Shown here piece after piece: positions 54,246-62,203 of a DNA stretch of 64,000 nt (positions within the stretch are counted from its first letter, which is position 1; every line of letters begins with the position of its first letter). The notes under the pieces are model-generated. The model saw only the letters and a program-made list of their open reading frames with translations. It was not told the DNA's origin and ran no database searches. Source of the stretch: Phycisphaerales bacterium (GTDB lineage: Bacteria > Planctomycetota > Phycisphaerae > UBA1845); the NCBI GenBank assembly GCA_003597935.1, contig QZJT01000020.1, forward strand, positions 1-64,000, written 5' to 3'. The translations under genes were made by a program, and so were the position numbers.

Positions 54246-54273
54246 CGAGCCGCGGGCTTCAGCCCGCGCGGTG
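54246..54273. repeat. palindromic repeat, family B, reverse
   Basis: GCGAGCCGCGGGCTTCAGCC and its right arm, 72 bases upstream of the ileS start codon, in the probable leader region. Confidence 0.9.
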
Positions 54274-54806
54274 TCTCCTTTCGTCCAGCCGCCAGCGTCC
54301 GGAAGGCCGCTCAGATCGAAACAGCCCTTATAACACCGCCTGCCCACCGAGTGAACGCTCGCGCGTCAGAGACTCAGCTCAGTTGGCCACGTCGCCAAAC
54401 GGTGACGGCGCGAATGGGTGCAACCACGAATGCGGCGGCGGGCCGTAGCTGCGGGTGAGGCCGTCGCTACTGCCCCGCGCCGCATGCGCGGCTGAAGAAG
54501 AGCGGGGGCGCGTCAGACGGTACGTCCGGTCGAAACCAATCCGATCAACCGGGGCTGCCTCACGCAACGCCGGCACTTCTCACCCTACGTCCGCTCGAAA
54601 CCCCTTGACCTCCCCCTTCTTCCCCCTCGCCGCGCTCTCCGCGTCCTCTGCGGTTGTTCCACCGCAGCGGACGCAGAGAGCGCGGAGACGCAGGGGGAGT
54701 GGGAATGCACTGTTGACGGCAGTTGTGGTATACTGCGCGTTGCCGGATGGGGGGCGGTGAACGATGGATGCATATCCTCCGCTGCCGCGGTGCTTCGGAC
54801 CTGCCG

Positions 54807-54815
54807 AAGGAGGGG
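54807..54815 (+). promoter_or_regulatory. strong ribosome binding site of propeller gene
   Basis: AAGGAGGGG, five bases before the ATG at 54820, decides this start in favour of downstream Met codons at 54877 and beyond. Confidence 0.7.
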
Positions 54816-54819
54816 AGTC

Positions 54820-56319
54820 ATGATCGGGGTGAGTGTCTCAATGACCGCGTGGCCGGGGGCGTCGCCAAGCCCGACGATGCCGAACCTGGTTAGGCGCGCT
54901 GCCTGCGTCTCTGCGGTCAAGCCCGACCGTCCGCGCGGGCTGAAGCCCGCGGCTCGCTGCTTTGTCGCCCTCGCCGTCGTCTTCGTTGCGCTCGCGGTGT
55001 GCGACGCGATGCCGGCCAACGTCCACGCCCAGGGCGCCCGCGTCTTCGACCCGCCTGACCCCGCCAACTTCTTCCAGAACACCACCTTCGCCATCGACGG
55101 CCGGATCGGCTACGTGCCGACGTTCGGGCGCGACATGCTGTGGTCGTTCGACGTGCTGACCGGCCGCATCATCGACCCGGACGGCCTGGTGCTGCCCGGC
55201 GTCAACGCCAGCGACCCGTTCCTGACGGCCGGTGAGCGCCTCGTCATCCCCGGCTGGTTTCCGAACCAGGCGGTGCTGGTGGCGGATATCTCCAACCCGG
55301 CCGATCTGAAGGTGGCGGGCGTGATCCCGGTCGTGGGCCAGGTCAACATCCAGGGGCAGAACATCGAGATGAGCGCCGGCGGGATCATCGGCTTCGTCGC
55401 CTCGTTCCCGAACGACACGCTCTATTCCTTCAACGTCGATACGATGAGCCTCGAAGACCCGGACGGCCTGGCCCTGCCCGGCAATCCGGATCGCATCGCC
55501 CTGGCCGGCGACCGGCTGGCCCTCGTCGATACCACCAACGGCCGCATCATGGTCGCGGACGTCTCCAACCCCGCGAACCTGACGCTGGCCGGCGTCATCA
55601 CGCTGCCCGGCGGCAACTCCTTCGGCTCGAATGACAACATCGTCTTCGCGGCTGACGGCCGCACCGGCTTCGTCTCCAATCAGCAGCGCGCGATCCACTC
55701 GTTCGACGTCGTCAGCCTCAGCGTCGTCGATCCGGACGGCCTGCCCTTCGGCACCCAGGGCTTCGGCGATCACGTCGCCCTTCACGGCGATACGCTGGCG
55801 GCCATCTACTCCCGCGGCCTGACGTTTGTTGACGTCAGCGACCCGGCCGACATGCACATCATCAGCGAAGCCCAGTTCGGCGGCACCGTCGCCCCGCAGG
55901 GCGACGCCCGCGTCGCCTTCAGCCGCGACGGCACCCGCGCGGCCATGCCCGTCATCTTCCCGGCCATGCGCGTCTACGTCTTCGACGTGGCCACCGGCGC
56001 CCAGGCCGCGAACCCGTTTCCGGTCGACGATCAACCGAACTTCCTGACCGTCTTCCAGCCCGGCGACCGCGTCGGCGTGGCCTGCTCCGGCATCGACGCC
56101 GACAACGTCTACCTCATCCACAACCTGGTCAGCAAGACCGGCGACGGCGACGACGACGGCGACGTGGATCTGGTCGACGTGTCTGGTTTTCAGGACTGCT
56201 ACAGTGGTTCCGGTGGCGGCGTCGGGCCGCAATGCGAGCCGTTCGACCTCGATGGCGACAAGGATATCGACCTGCGCGACTGGGCCGCGCTCGCGACGAA
56301 CATGACCGGAGCGCTCTGA
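54820..56319 (+). CDS. secreted LVIVD-type propeller with dockerin-like tail
   Basis: 499 residues. Long signal region: residues 1-48 include a family B repeat read as DRPRGLKPAAR, then the hydrophobic core CFVALAVVFVALAVC and a cleavage-like ANVHAQ. The body is a propeller with repeated VADISNPADL/VADVSNPANL/VDVSDPADM segments (LVIVD type). The C-terminus has GDGDDDGDVDLVDVSGFQDCYSG and FDLDGDKDIDLRDWAAL, a paired Ca-binding dockerin-like module common in planctomycete secreted proteins. Probably exported and bound to the cell envelope. The unusual signal sequence may reduce export efficiency. Confidence 0.82.
   Translation: MIGVSVSMTAWPGASPSPTMPNLVRRAACVSAVKPDRPRGLKPAARCFVALAVVFVALAVCDAMPANVHAQGARVFDPPDPANFFQNTTFAIDGRIGYVPTFGRDMLWSFDVLTGRIIDPDGLVLPGVNASDPFLTAGERLVIPGWFPNQAVLVADISNPADLKVAGVIPVVGQVNIQGQNIEMSAGGIIGFVASFPNDTLYSFNVDTMSLEDPDGLALPGNPDRIALAGDRLALVDTTNGRIMVADVSNPANLTLAGVITLPGGNSFGSNDNIVFAADGRTGFVSNQQRAIHSFDVVSLSVVDPDGLPFGTQGFGDHVALHGDTLAAIYSRGLTFVDVSDPADMHIISEAQFGGTVAPQGDARVAFSRDGTRAAMPVIFPAMRVYVFDVATGAQAANPFPVDDQPNFLTVFQPGDRVGVACSGIDADNVYLIHNLVSKTGDGDDDGDVDLVDVSGFQDCYSGSGGGVGPQCEPFDLDGDKDIDLRDWAALATNMTGAL
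54931..54957. repeat. palindromic repeat, family B, inside the signal-peptide region
   Basis: CCGCGCGGGCTGAAGCCCGC followed by GGCTCGC, in frame, encoding PRGLKPAAR in the n-region of the secreted propeller protein. Confidence 0.9.
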
Positions 56320-56515
56320 CGTTTTCGGACGCTGGCGCGATGGCACAAAGTCCGCACGGCCGGCCGCACGCTTGCCCGGACACTCGGTGGAGGGCAAGAA
56401 TCAGACAACCGGCGCGCGGTCCGCGCCTGGGTTGCGACTACAGAGACGCCCGAAACGCCGTGCCACGCGGCTCTTTCCGGCCGGAACGGTCACCACGCCA
56501 CTTCGAGGAGCCACG

Positions 56516-58690
56516 ATGCTTCGACCCTGCCCGCGCTCGGCAAAAGGCTGTCCATCAACGGATCGACGGGAATCGGCCACCGGAAGGGGCCGCCGGGCGC
56601 CGCGCATCGCTGCCGGCCGAGCGCCGGTCGCTGCCTGCCAGGCGATTCTCCTCCTCCTGGCGGGCGGGTGCGTAGACTTGGGCGGCGGCTCGAACTCGCC
56701 GGAAGACCCGCAGGCCGACGCCGCTCGCACCGTCACCCGGACGGACACGCCGGATGGCCGGCCGGTGCGGGTCACGCTGGACGCCTCCGCCAGCCGCGAC
56801 GGCGGCGCCCCGATCGTCTCCTACGAGTGGATCCTCGACGGCGAGGTGATCGCCGTGGGGCAGAAGGCCGACGTGACCCTCGAACCGGGCGATTACGCTT
56901 TCACGCTCCGCGTCACCGACGAGGTCGGCCGCGTCGATGAGGACTCGGTGACGGTCAAGGTCGGCGGGCCGCGGCGCACGGACTTCAACCTCGTAATCAG
57001 CACCAGCGGCGGCGGCGGATCGGTCGAGCCGCCGGTGGGGGTCTCCACGTTTCCAGCGGGGAGCACCGTGGTCGTGCGGGCGACGGCGGATGAGGGCTTC
57101 CGGTTCGTGCGCTTCAGCGGCGACATCAGCACGACCGAGGCCGCCACCGCCGTCGTCATGGACCGCGACCGCTTCGTCACCGCCGAGTTCGTCTCCATCG
57201 AAGCGGCCGATCATCCACTCTTCTTCGCCCCCTGGGCGCCGGGCGAGATCCGCAACGTCAGCCAGGGCAACAACGGCCCCTTCACGCACCAGGGCCTGTT
57301 CGCCTGGGACGTCCCCATGCCCATCGGTACGCCCGTGCTGGCGGTCGGCGCTGGGCGGGTCATCCGCGTGGTCGAGGAGCATCCGCGCAACGACCCCGAA
57401 GACCCCGACCAGGTGCGGCAGGCGAACTTCGTCACCATCGACCACGGCGACGGGCTGGTGTCGAACTACGTCCATCTCGATCAGCGGGGCGTCATCGTCG
57501 AGCCGGGGCAGTTCGTCGCCCGCGGACAGGTCATCGCCTTCAGTTGCGACACCGGAAACACGACCGGCCCCCACCTGCACTATGAGATCGTCGATCCATC
57601 GAACCGCAGCGTTCCCAGCGGATTCTTCGAGGCGCCGCGCAGGGGCGGCGTGGCCGAGCAGGGCGACGAGTTCGCCTCCCGCAATGAGCTCAGCATCGAG
57701 TCGCTGGACGGCTACGTGCAGTCCAAGCTGCCGCTGGACGCGTTTCTGGGCAACGGGGTGGAGCTTTTCGATGACTCGCTGCCCGCGTTTTTCTACGACA
57801 ACCAGGAAACGTACACCGTCCGCGGCCGGGTGATCGACGGCACGCGCCTGGTCTGCGTGGCGCTGGTCGAGCCGGCGACCAATGAGACGGTCTTCTGCAA
57901 CCTGACACCCGTCGATGACGAGGGGCGGTTCGATATCGAGTTGACGTTCGGTGAGGAGTTCGACGGGTCATACTTCATGGGCATGATCACCGGCGACGAA
58001 GGCGCCGAGGGCGTGCTCACGCACCAGGTCGTGATCCACCCGCCGCTCGACGCGGAAGCGCGCCCGCTGGCCGTCATCGACGAACCCGGGACGATCGTGA
58101 CCCGTTTCAACGAGGTCCACGCGCTGATCGGCGAGAACAGCGTTTCGCCCGTCGGCCGGGGGCTGTCCTATCGCTGGACGCAGGTCGGCGGACCGACCGT
58201 GCTCATCGACGACCCCACCGCCGCCAACACGGTTTTTCGCACGGAACCTGCCATCGGCGAGGAGCGCGTCTCGTTCCAACTGGTGGTCTTCGACGGCCTC
58301 TCCTACAGCCTGCCCGCCCAGATCGATTTCTTCATGCCCGACAGCTTCTTCGTCGAAGGCATCGGCGTCTCGAACACGGTGTGCGAAAGCGAGGACGAGT
58401 GCGTCGCGGACGGGACTTCGGTCATCAGCCTGTCGGCCGGTACGATCGCCGGCTGGGTGCAACTCCTCAACATCGAGCCGGGCGACAGCGCCATCTTCCA
58501 GATCATCGACCCCCAGGGCCACATGGTGCGGGCGAAACTCCTGCCGGAGTTCGACCAGCGCGCCGGCCGCAGCTTCCTGCGCTTCGCCTGGTCCACTGAA
58601 GGTCTCGAACCTTTGCCCGGCACCTGGGTCGGCCTCTACCAGCACAACGGCCGCGGAGCGGCGCAGGTGACGTTCGAGGTGGCGCCGTAG
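56516..58690 (+). CDS. M23 peptidase-like lipoprotein with PKD-type domains
   Basis: 724 residues from the ATG at 56516, with GAGGAG five bases upstream. A long basic n-region leads to the lipobox AGGC (Cys52). Residues ~75-155 form a PKD/Ig-like fold (VTLDASASRDGGAPIVSYEWILDG), followed by a second beta domain, then the M23/LytM metallopeptidase (about 250-370) with HQGLFAWDVPMPIGTPVLA and the catalytic GPHLHYEI near 353. After it come more beta domains (VRGRVIDG...; LSYRWTQVGGPTVLIDDPT, PKD-like). It may cut peptide crosslinks in the envelope. The first metal ligand lacks the usual downstream Asp spacing (HxGxxxWD), so activity is likely but not certain. Confidence 0.82.
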   Translation: MLRPCPRSAKGCPSTDRRESATGRGRRAPRIAAGRAPVAACQAILLLLAGGCVDLGGGSNSPEDPQADAARTVTRTDTPDGRPVRVTLDASASRDGGAPIVSYEWILDGEVIAVGQKADVTLEPGDYAFTLRVTDEVGRVDEDSVTVKVGGPRRTDFNLVISTSGGGGSVEPPVGVSTFPAGSTVVVRATADEGFRFVRFSGDISTTEAATAVVMDRDRFVTAEFVSIEAADHPLFFAPWAPGEIRNVSQGNNGPFTHQGLFAWDVPMPIGTPVLAVGAGRVIRVVEEHPRNDPEDPDQVRQANFVTIDHGDGLVSNYVHLDQRGVIVEPGQFVARGQVIAFSCDTGNTTGPHLHYEIVDPSNRSVPSGFFEAPRRGGVAEQGDEFASRNELSIESLDGYVQSKLPLDAFLGNGVELFDDSLPAFFYDNQETYTVRGRVIDGTRLVCVALVEPATNETVFCNLTPVDDEGRFDIELTFGEEFDGSYFMGMITGDEGAEGVLTHQVVIHPPLDAEARPLAVIDEPGTIVTRFNEVHALIGENSVSPVGRGLSYRWTQVGGPTVLIDDPTAANTVFRTEPAIGEERVSFQLVVFDGLSYSLPAQIDFFMPDSFFVEGIGVSNTVCESEDECVADGTSVISLSAGTIAGWVQLLNIEPGDSAIFQIIDPQGHMVRAKLLPEFDQRAGRSFLRFAWSTEGLEPLPGTWVGLYQHNGRGAAQVTFEVAP

Positions 58691-58770
58691 AAAAGGTGTC
58701 AGTGTGTCAGGATGTTTTGTGGACGCCACAGTCGGCCATGCCGCGTCACCAAATCATCCTGACACCTTTT
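58691..58770. repeat. long inverted repeat AAAAGGTGTCAG...CTGACACCTTTT
   Basis: Left arm AAAAGGTGTCAGTGTGTCAG (58691) and right arm CATCCTGACACCTTTT (58755-58770), loop ~40 bases. It starts at the base after the M23 gene stop and, on the other strand, encodes the last codons of the 58754-59800 gene, so it may serve as a bidirectional terminator. Confidence 0.85.
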
Positions 58771-59800
58771 CCCTGGAGGAGTTCAGCTTGCGTTCGATCT
58801 TGGCCAGCACGTGGTCGAGCCGTTCATGATCGGCGAAGCGCGTCTTCAGCCGCGCAATCCACGGCGCCAGCCTGGCCCGTCGCCACTCTACCGGCTTGTC
58901 CCAGGAGGCGTAGTTCACGGCCAGGTCCGCCACGGACCAGAAGTAGTCCCGGTCCGCGTCGATGGAACGCAAATAATACGTCTCGGCCTCCTCGCGACGG
59001 CCGAGCGCCGCCAGGGCCTCGGCCCGGACGTAGTCCAGCCGTCCGGGGCGGGCCGGATAGGGCCAGCGGTCGGCGTCGTCCGCCGCCGCCAGCGCCTCGG
59101 CATATCGACGCTGGTTCATCAGGGCCTGCACGCGCTCAAACTGCTCCCCGCGCTCGCGGCGCAACTGATGGGTCGCTCCGGCCGACAGCAGCGTGAACAG
59201 CACCGCGATTCGTGCGGCAAGACGATGCCCGCGCGGGCTGCGGGGTTCGAGCGGCTCGCGCTCGTCGCGCCCGCGGGCGACATCCGCGATGCGCCGAACG
59301 TATGCGGCGCCCGCGACGAGCGCGAAGAGCACGAGGAACAGCAGCGCTTCGCCGATCGGATCACGCGGGATGATCTCGAGCCATTCGGGCGCCGCCCATC
59401 CCGACACCGGCCAGAATGGCCGGCGGATCGTGCCCTGAAGCATGTCCATCAGCACGTGGAGGAGCGTGACGAACAGCGTGATCGAAAGCGCGTTGCGCGA
59501 CGTGAGGCCCAGCAGTCGAGCGATCGGCCACGCCGTCATCAGGCTGAACGCCGCCACAAACGTCACCGAGTGGGTCACGTGCCGAACGTCGTGCGACGCG
59601 CCGCCGATCATGGCGGCCTGCGAGGCGACGTCGGGCACGTAGGAGAGGACAACCAGCAACGGCGGCCACCAGGCCACGGCGCGCGGCGGGTAGGTCGGCC
59701 GCGTGTAAACCGCGACCGCGCCACCAGCCAGCGCATGTCCGAGCACGGGCAATGGGTCACTCCATCGGAAAGTGGATAAAAGATGCGGCGTCCACTTCAC
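58754..59800 (-). CDS. DUF457/YdjM-like membrane-bound metal-dependent hydrolase
   Basis: 348 residues. HALAGGAVAVYTRP near 22, then VVLSYVPDV and DVRHVTHSVTFVAAF near 70-80, and TLLHVLMDMLQG near 115 are the histidine-containing helices of the DUF457 (PF04307) membrane hydrolase family, presumed to act on lipid-linked substrates. A soluble C-terminal region (about 230-340, FERVQALMNQRRYAEALAAADDADRWPYPARPGRLDYVRAEALAALGRREEAETYYLRSI, read in part) is TPR-like. The final residues KVSG are encoded by the inverted repeat 58691-58770. Start is not firmly set; a downstream codon is possible. Confidence 0.82.
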   Translation of the reverse strand: MKWTPHLLSTFRWSDPLPVLGHALAGGAVAVYTRPTYPPRAVAWWPPLLVVLSYVPDVASQAAMIGGASHDVRHVTHSVTFVAAFSLMTAWPIARLLGLTSRNALSITLFVTLLHVLMDMLQGTIRRPFWPVSGWAAPEWLEIIPRDPIGEALLFLVLFALVAGAAYVRRIADVARGRDEREPLEPRSPRGHRLAARIAVLFTLLSAGATHQLRRERGEQFERVQALMNQRRYAEALAAADDADRWPYPARPGRLDYVRAEALAALGRREEAETYYLRSIDADRDYFWSVADLAVNYASWDKPVEWRRARLAPWIARLKTRFADHERLDHVLAKIERKLNSSREKVSG

Positions 59801-60182
59801 ACACCGCTCTCATACCCGGTCCCCCGTGGCTGGTGTTCCCCCGCCCTCCACGCTGACCCAGCCAGTGGACGATCGTCACACGCGCCGCCAGGTCCCGTGC
59901 AGCCACTGGGTGCGGCCCGACGTCGGGTGTCACCGATGCTTCCACCGGCTCGCTGTCGATCGCGATCCGGCGGTCCGGCGGATCGCGGCACACGGTGTAG
60001 ACGCCCGTTGCATTCACGTCCAGACCGACCCCATTCGCCGGTGTCTCTCCTCCGGCCGCGTCTTTCATCGACACGAACTGCGTCTCGATGAAGGCAGCGT
60101 TCTCTGCCGACAGTCCGCGGATGCGGAAGTCACGCAGGACCGCTGTACGGCCGGACGCGCGCAGTTGGTTGCGTTCAGTCGG
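59757..60182 (-). pseudogene. C-terminal fragment of a glycosyltransferase-like gene
   Basis: From about 60182 leftward, the minus strand reads PTERNQLRASGRTAVLRDFR...AAFIETQFVSMKDAAG...GLDVNATGVYTVCRDPPD...VTPDVGPHPVAARDLAARVTIVHW, which parallels the C-terminus of the gene at 62204-64000 (TIRDQLRTSGCTVYLRDFR...). The rest of that gene is missing here, and sequence beyond is unrelated. So this is the tail of a duplicated paralog left after deletion or recombination. It overlaps the 58754-59800 gene at its left end. Confidence 0.75.
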
Positions 60183-60198
60183 CGAGGGGCGGCGGCCA

Positions 60199-60227
60199 TT
60201 GGAGCGAACAACGGGACAGGGTATACT
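60199..60227 (+). promoter_or_regulatory. sigma70-type promoter
   Basis: TTGGAG, 17 bases, TATACT, about 130 bases upstream of the VCBS-repeat gene at 60360. Confidence 0.65.
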
Positions 60228-60359
60228 ATCGGATGGCTTGAATGGAGGATACGGCTCTGCTGGGAAGCAACCGGAGCGCCGACCCGGTCGCCAAGAGCAA
60301 AGCCCGGGCGGCCTGCAGGCCGCCTGTCTTCCCTTGCCCGTCACAAGGAGACGTTTCGC

Positions 60360-62030
60360 ATGCGACATAGGAACTCGTTGATGCTGTCCGTCGCTCCAGC
60401 TTTGGTGGCGTGTTGCGGATGTTACGAACAGTTTGAACGAGAGTGGACGGTCCGTGGACGGCTGGTGGACGATATGACCTCCGAGCCGGTGGAAGGCCTG
60501 GAAGTCACAGCGGCGCTGACCTGGAGTGACGGATCCACCACGTTCACCGGAACCGTGATGACCGACGAACTCGGGGCGTTCGAAGCCACGACCCGCTTTA
60601 CCGATCAGCGCGACACCCTGTGTGAACTCCTGAAGCCGACGTACGAGTGCGTCGTCGAAGCGCCGATCATGGTGCGTATATCCGTGGTTCAGGACGGCCG
60701 CGTCATCGATGACGTGGGCGTGGCGGCACGCTGGGTTATCACCGACGAAGCGGGCCGGCCGGACGTCGTCTCCGGCGCTGTCGAACTGCCGCCGGTCGGC
60801 ATACCGGCGTGGTTTGACGAGACGGTTTATCCGTGCCGGTACGCGACCTCAGACGTCGCCATCGATGACCTCGATGGTGACGGCGATTCCGACGTGGTGG
60901 CCGCAGCCTCGTTCAGCGGTGACCTGTGCGTCTATCTGAATGACGGCGAAGGCGAGTTAAGTCGGCCGAACCGTTACCTGGCTGCCAAGGGCCGGTTCCG
61001 TAGTCGCGCGGTCTCCCTGGTCACGGGCGACATCGATGGGGACGAAGATCGTGATCTCGTGGGGCTTGTGCTCGGTGAAGAAGACGTAGAGGGCGGCTAT
61101 GTAAGCTCCATCGGGTACGTCTCGGTGCTCCTCAATAACGGAAACGGCGCCTTTGCTCCGCGGCGGGTGCATGCCGTGGATGACGAGCCGCTCTCGTTCA
61201 CCATGGGCGATCTCGACGAGGACGGGTACCCAGACCTGATCATTGTGAATTCACCGTGGTCGACGGGCTCGGAGCCCATCCCGAGCATCAGGGTGTTGAT
61301 GAACGACGGCGCTGGTGGCTTTTCCGATACGTTTACGCTCACCGCCGGCAAAGCGCCGTACGGTGTCGCTATGGCCGACTTGAATCATGACCAACACCTG
61401 GATGTGGTGGTGACGAACTTGTACCCGAATGACCTGGACCTCGACAATTGGGACCCCGACAACGCTGAACGTGAGGACTACAACGGGGCTTTGACCATAT
61501 TGCCGGGCAACGGGGACGGCACCTTCGCCAAGGCAGTCCATCGCGAGATCACCGCAATCCTCCCCTGGGCCGTGACGGCGGGCGACTTCAACGGTGACGG
61601 CACTACCGACCTGGCCACCGCGGGGTGGGGCTTTTGGGGCTTCCATTCGCCCGTTTTTGAACCCGGAGTATCAGTGTTGACCGGCAAGGGCGATGGGACC
61701 TTCGACGCGGAGGCGTTCCATCCGACGACGTGGGCCGCCATGGACGTTGTGGCCGGCGATTTCGACTCTGATGAAGATATTGATCTTGCCGTCGCCCAAA
61801 ACCTTCTCGCCCTTCTGGTCAACAACGGGGACGAGACGTTTACGATGAACTCCCGCGCGTGGGATGGTGCAGGTCGGGATTCGGCCGTGGGCAACGTGGG
61901 GAACTCGATGAGCGCCTTTGCGGTGGGCGATCTTGACGGGGACGGAGATCCGGACTTGGTTGCCGCCAACGGAGAGTCCTTTGATAGCTCATCCACCATT
62001 TCCGTCCTCCTGAACCGCCGGGCCCGATAG
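60360..62030 (+). CDS. FG-GAP/VCBS repeat lipoprotein
   Basis: 556 residues from the ATG at 60360, with AAGGAG ten bases upstream and a promoter at 60199-60227. Signal peptide with a lipobox-like ACCGC (Cys about residue 20). Residues ~28-125 form a beta domain with carboxypeptidase-regulatory-like features (VRGRLVDDMTSEPVEGLEVTA). The remaining 400 residues are at least seven FG-GAP repeats with Ca-binding DLDGDGDSDVV, DIDGDEDRDLV, DLDEDGYPDLI, DFNGDGTTDLA and DLDGDGDPDLV. Likely a surface integrin-like propeller, possibly for adhesion or scaffold roles. It lies between the parent glycosyltransferase gene and its duplicated tail. Confidence 0.88.
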   Translation: MRHRNSLMLSVAPALVACCGCYEQFEREWTVRGRLVDDMTSEPVEGLEVTAALTWSDGSTTFTGTVMTDELGAFEATTRFTDQRDTLCELLKPTYECVVEAPIMVRISVVQDGRVIDDVGVAARWVITDEAGRPDVVSGAVELPPVGIPAWFDETVYPCRYATSDVAIDDLDGDGDSDVVAAASFSGDLCVYLNDGEGELSRPNRYLAAKGRFRSRAVSLVTGDIDGDEDRDLVGLVLGEEDVEGGYVSSIGYVSVLLNNGNGAFAPRRVHAVDDEPLSFTMGDLDEDGYPDLIIVNSPWSTGSEPIPSIRVLMNDGAGGFSDTFTLTAGKAPYGVAMADLNHDQHLDVVVTNLYPNDLDLDNWDPDNAEREDYNGALTILPGNGDGTFAKAVHREITAILPWAVTAGDFNGDGTTDLATAGWGFWGFHSPVFEPGVSVLTGKGDGTFDAEAFHPTTWAAMDVVAGDFDSDEDIDLAVAQNLLALLVNNGDETFTMNSRAWDGAGRDSAVGNVGNSMSAFAVGDLDGDGDPDLVAANGESFDSSSTISVLLNRRAR

Positions 62031-62076
62031 CGGCGTGGAGATGCTCGTTCCACGGAGGGAATGCGACTCGGGAGAA

Positions 62077-62173
62077 GGGAAGGGAACAGGTTGATTAATC
62101 GTGTGTGCTGCTTCGGCCTGCCGCACGAGGCTGGCACGGTCGGCAGTAATCAACCCGACCCCTTTCCCTCCCT
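62077..62173. repeat. inverted repeat with ~50-base loop
   Basis: Left arm AGGGAAGGGAACAGGTTGAT TA (62077-62098) pairs imperfectly with TAATCAACCCGACCCCTTTCCCT (62147-62170). It occupies the convergent gap after the VCBS gene and before the glycosyltransferase stop, and may act as a terminator. Confidence 0.75.
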
Positions 62174-62203
62174 GGGCAATAAGTCTCTCGCTCGGCGGGA
62201 GGT

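Larger units (their letters stand above)
54175..54819. other. 645-base gap with repeats and no gene
   Basis: Contains a family B copy (54246-54273) and a long imperfect hairpin around 54633-54690 (CCGCGTCCTCTGCGG facing CCGCAGCGGACGCAG), of the CTCTGCGTCCTCTGCGG type frequent in planctomycete intergenic DNA. No supported open frame. Confidence 0.6.

Noticed and set aside
51862-54333. Long plus-strand open frame of 823 codons antisense to ileS
   Set aside because: It mirrors the codon structure of ileS in high-GC DNA, is low complexity in His/Arg/Leu/Val, and has no recognisable domain or ribosome site.
54713-54734. Promoter TTGACG...TATACT before the propeller gene
   Set aside because: The two hexamers are only ten bases apart, too close for a sigma70 promoter.
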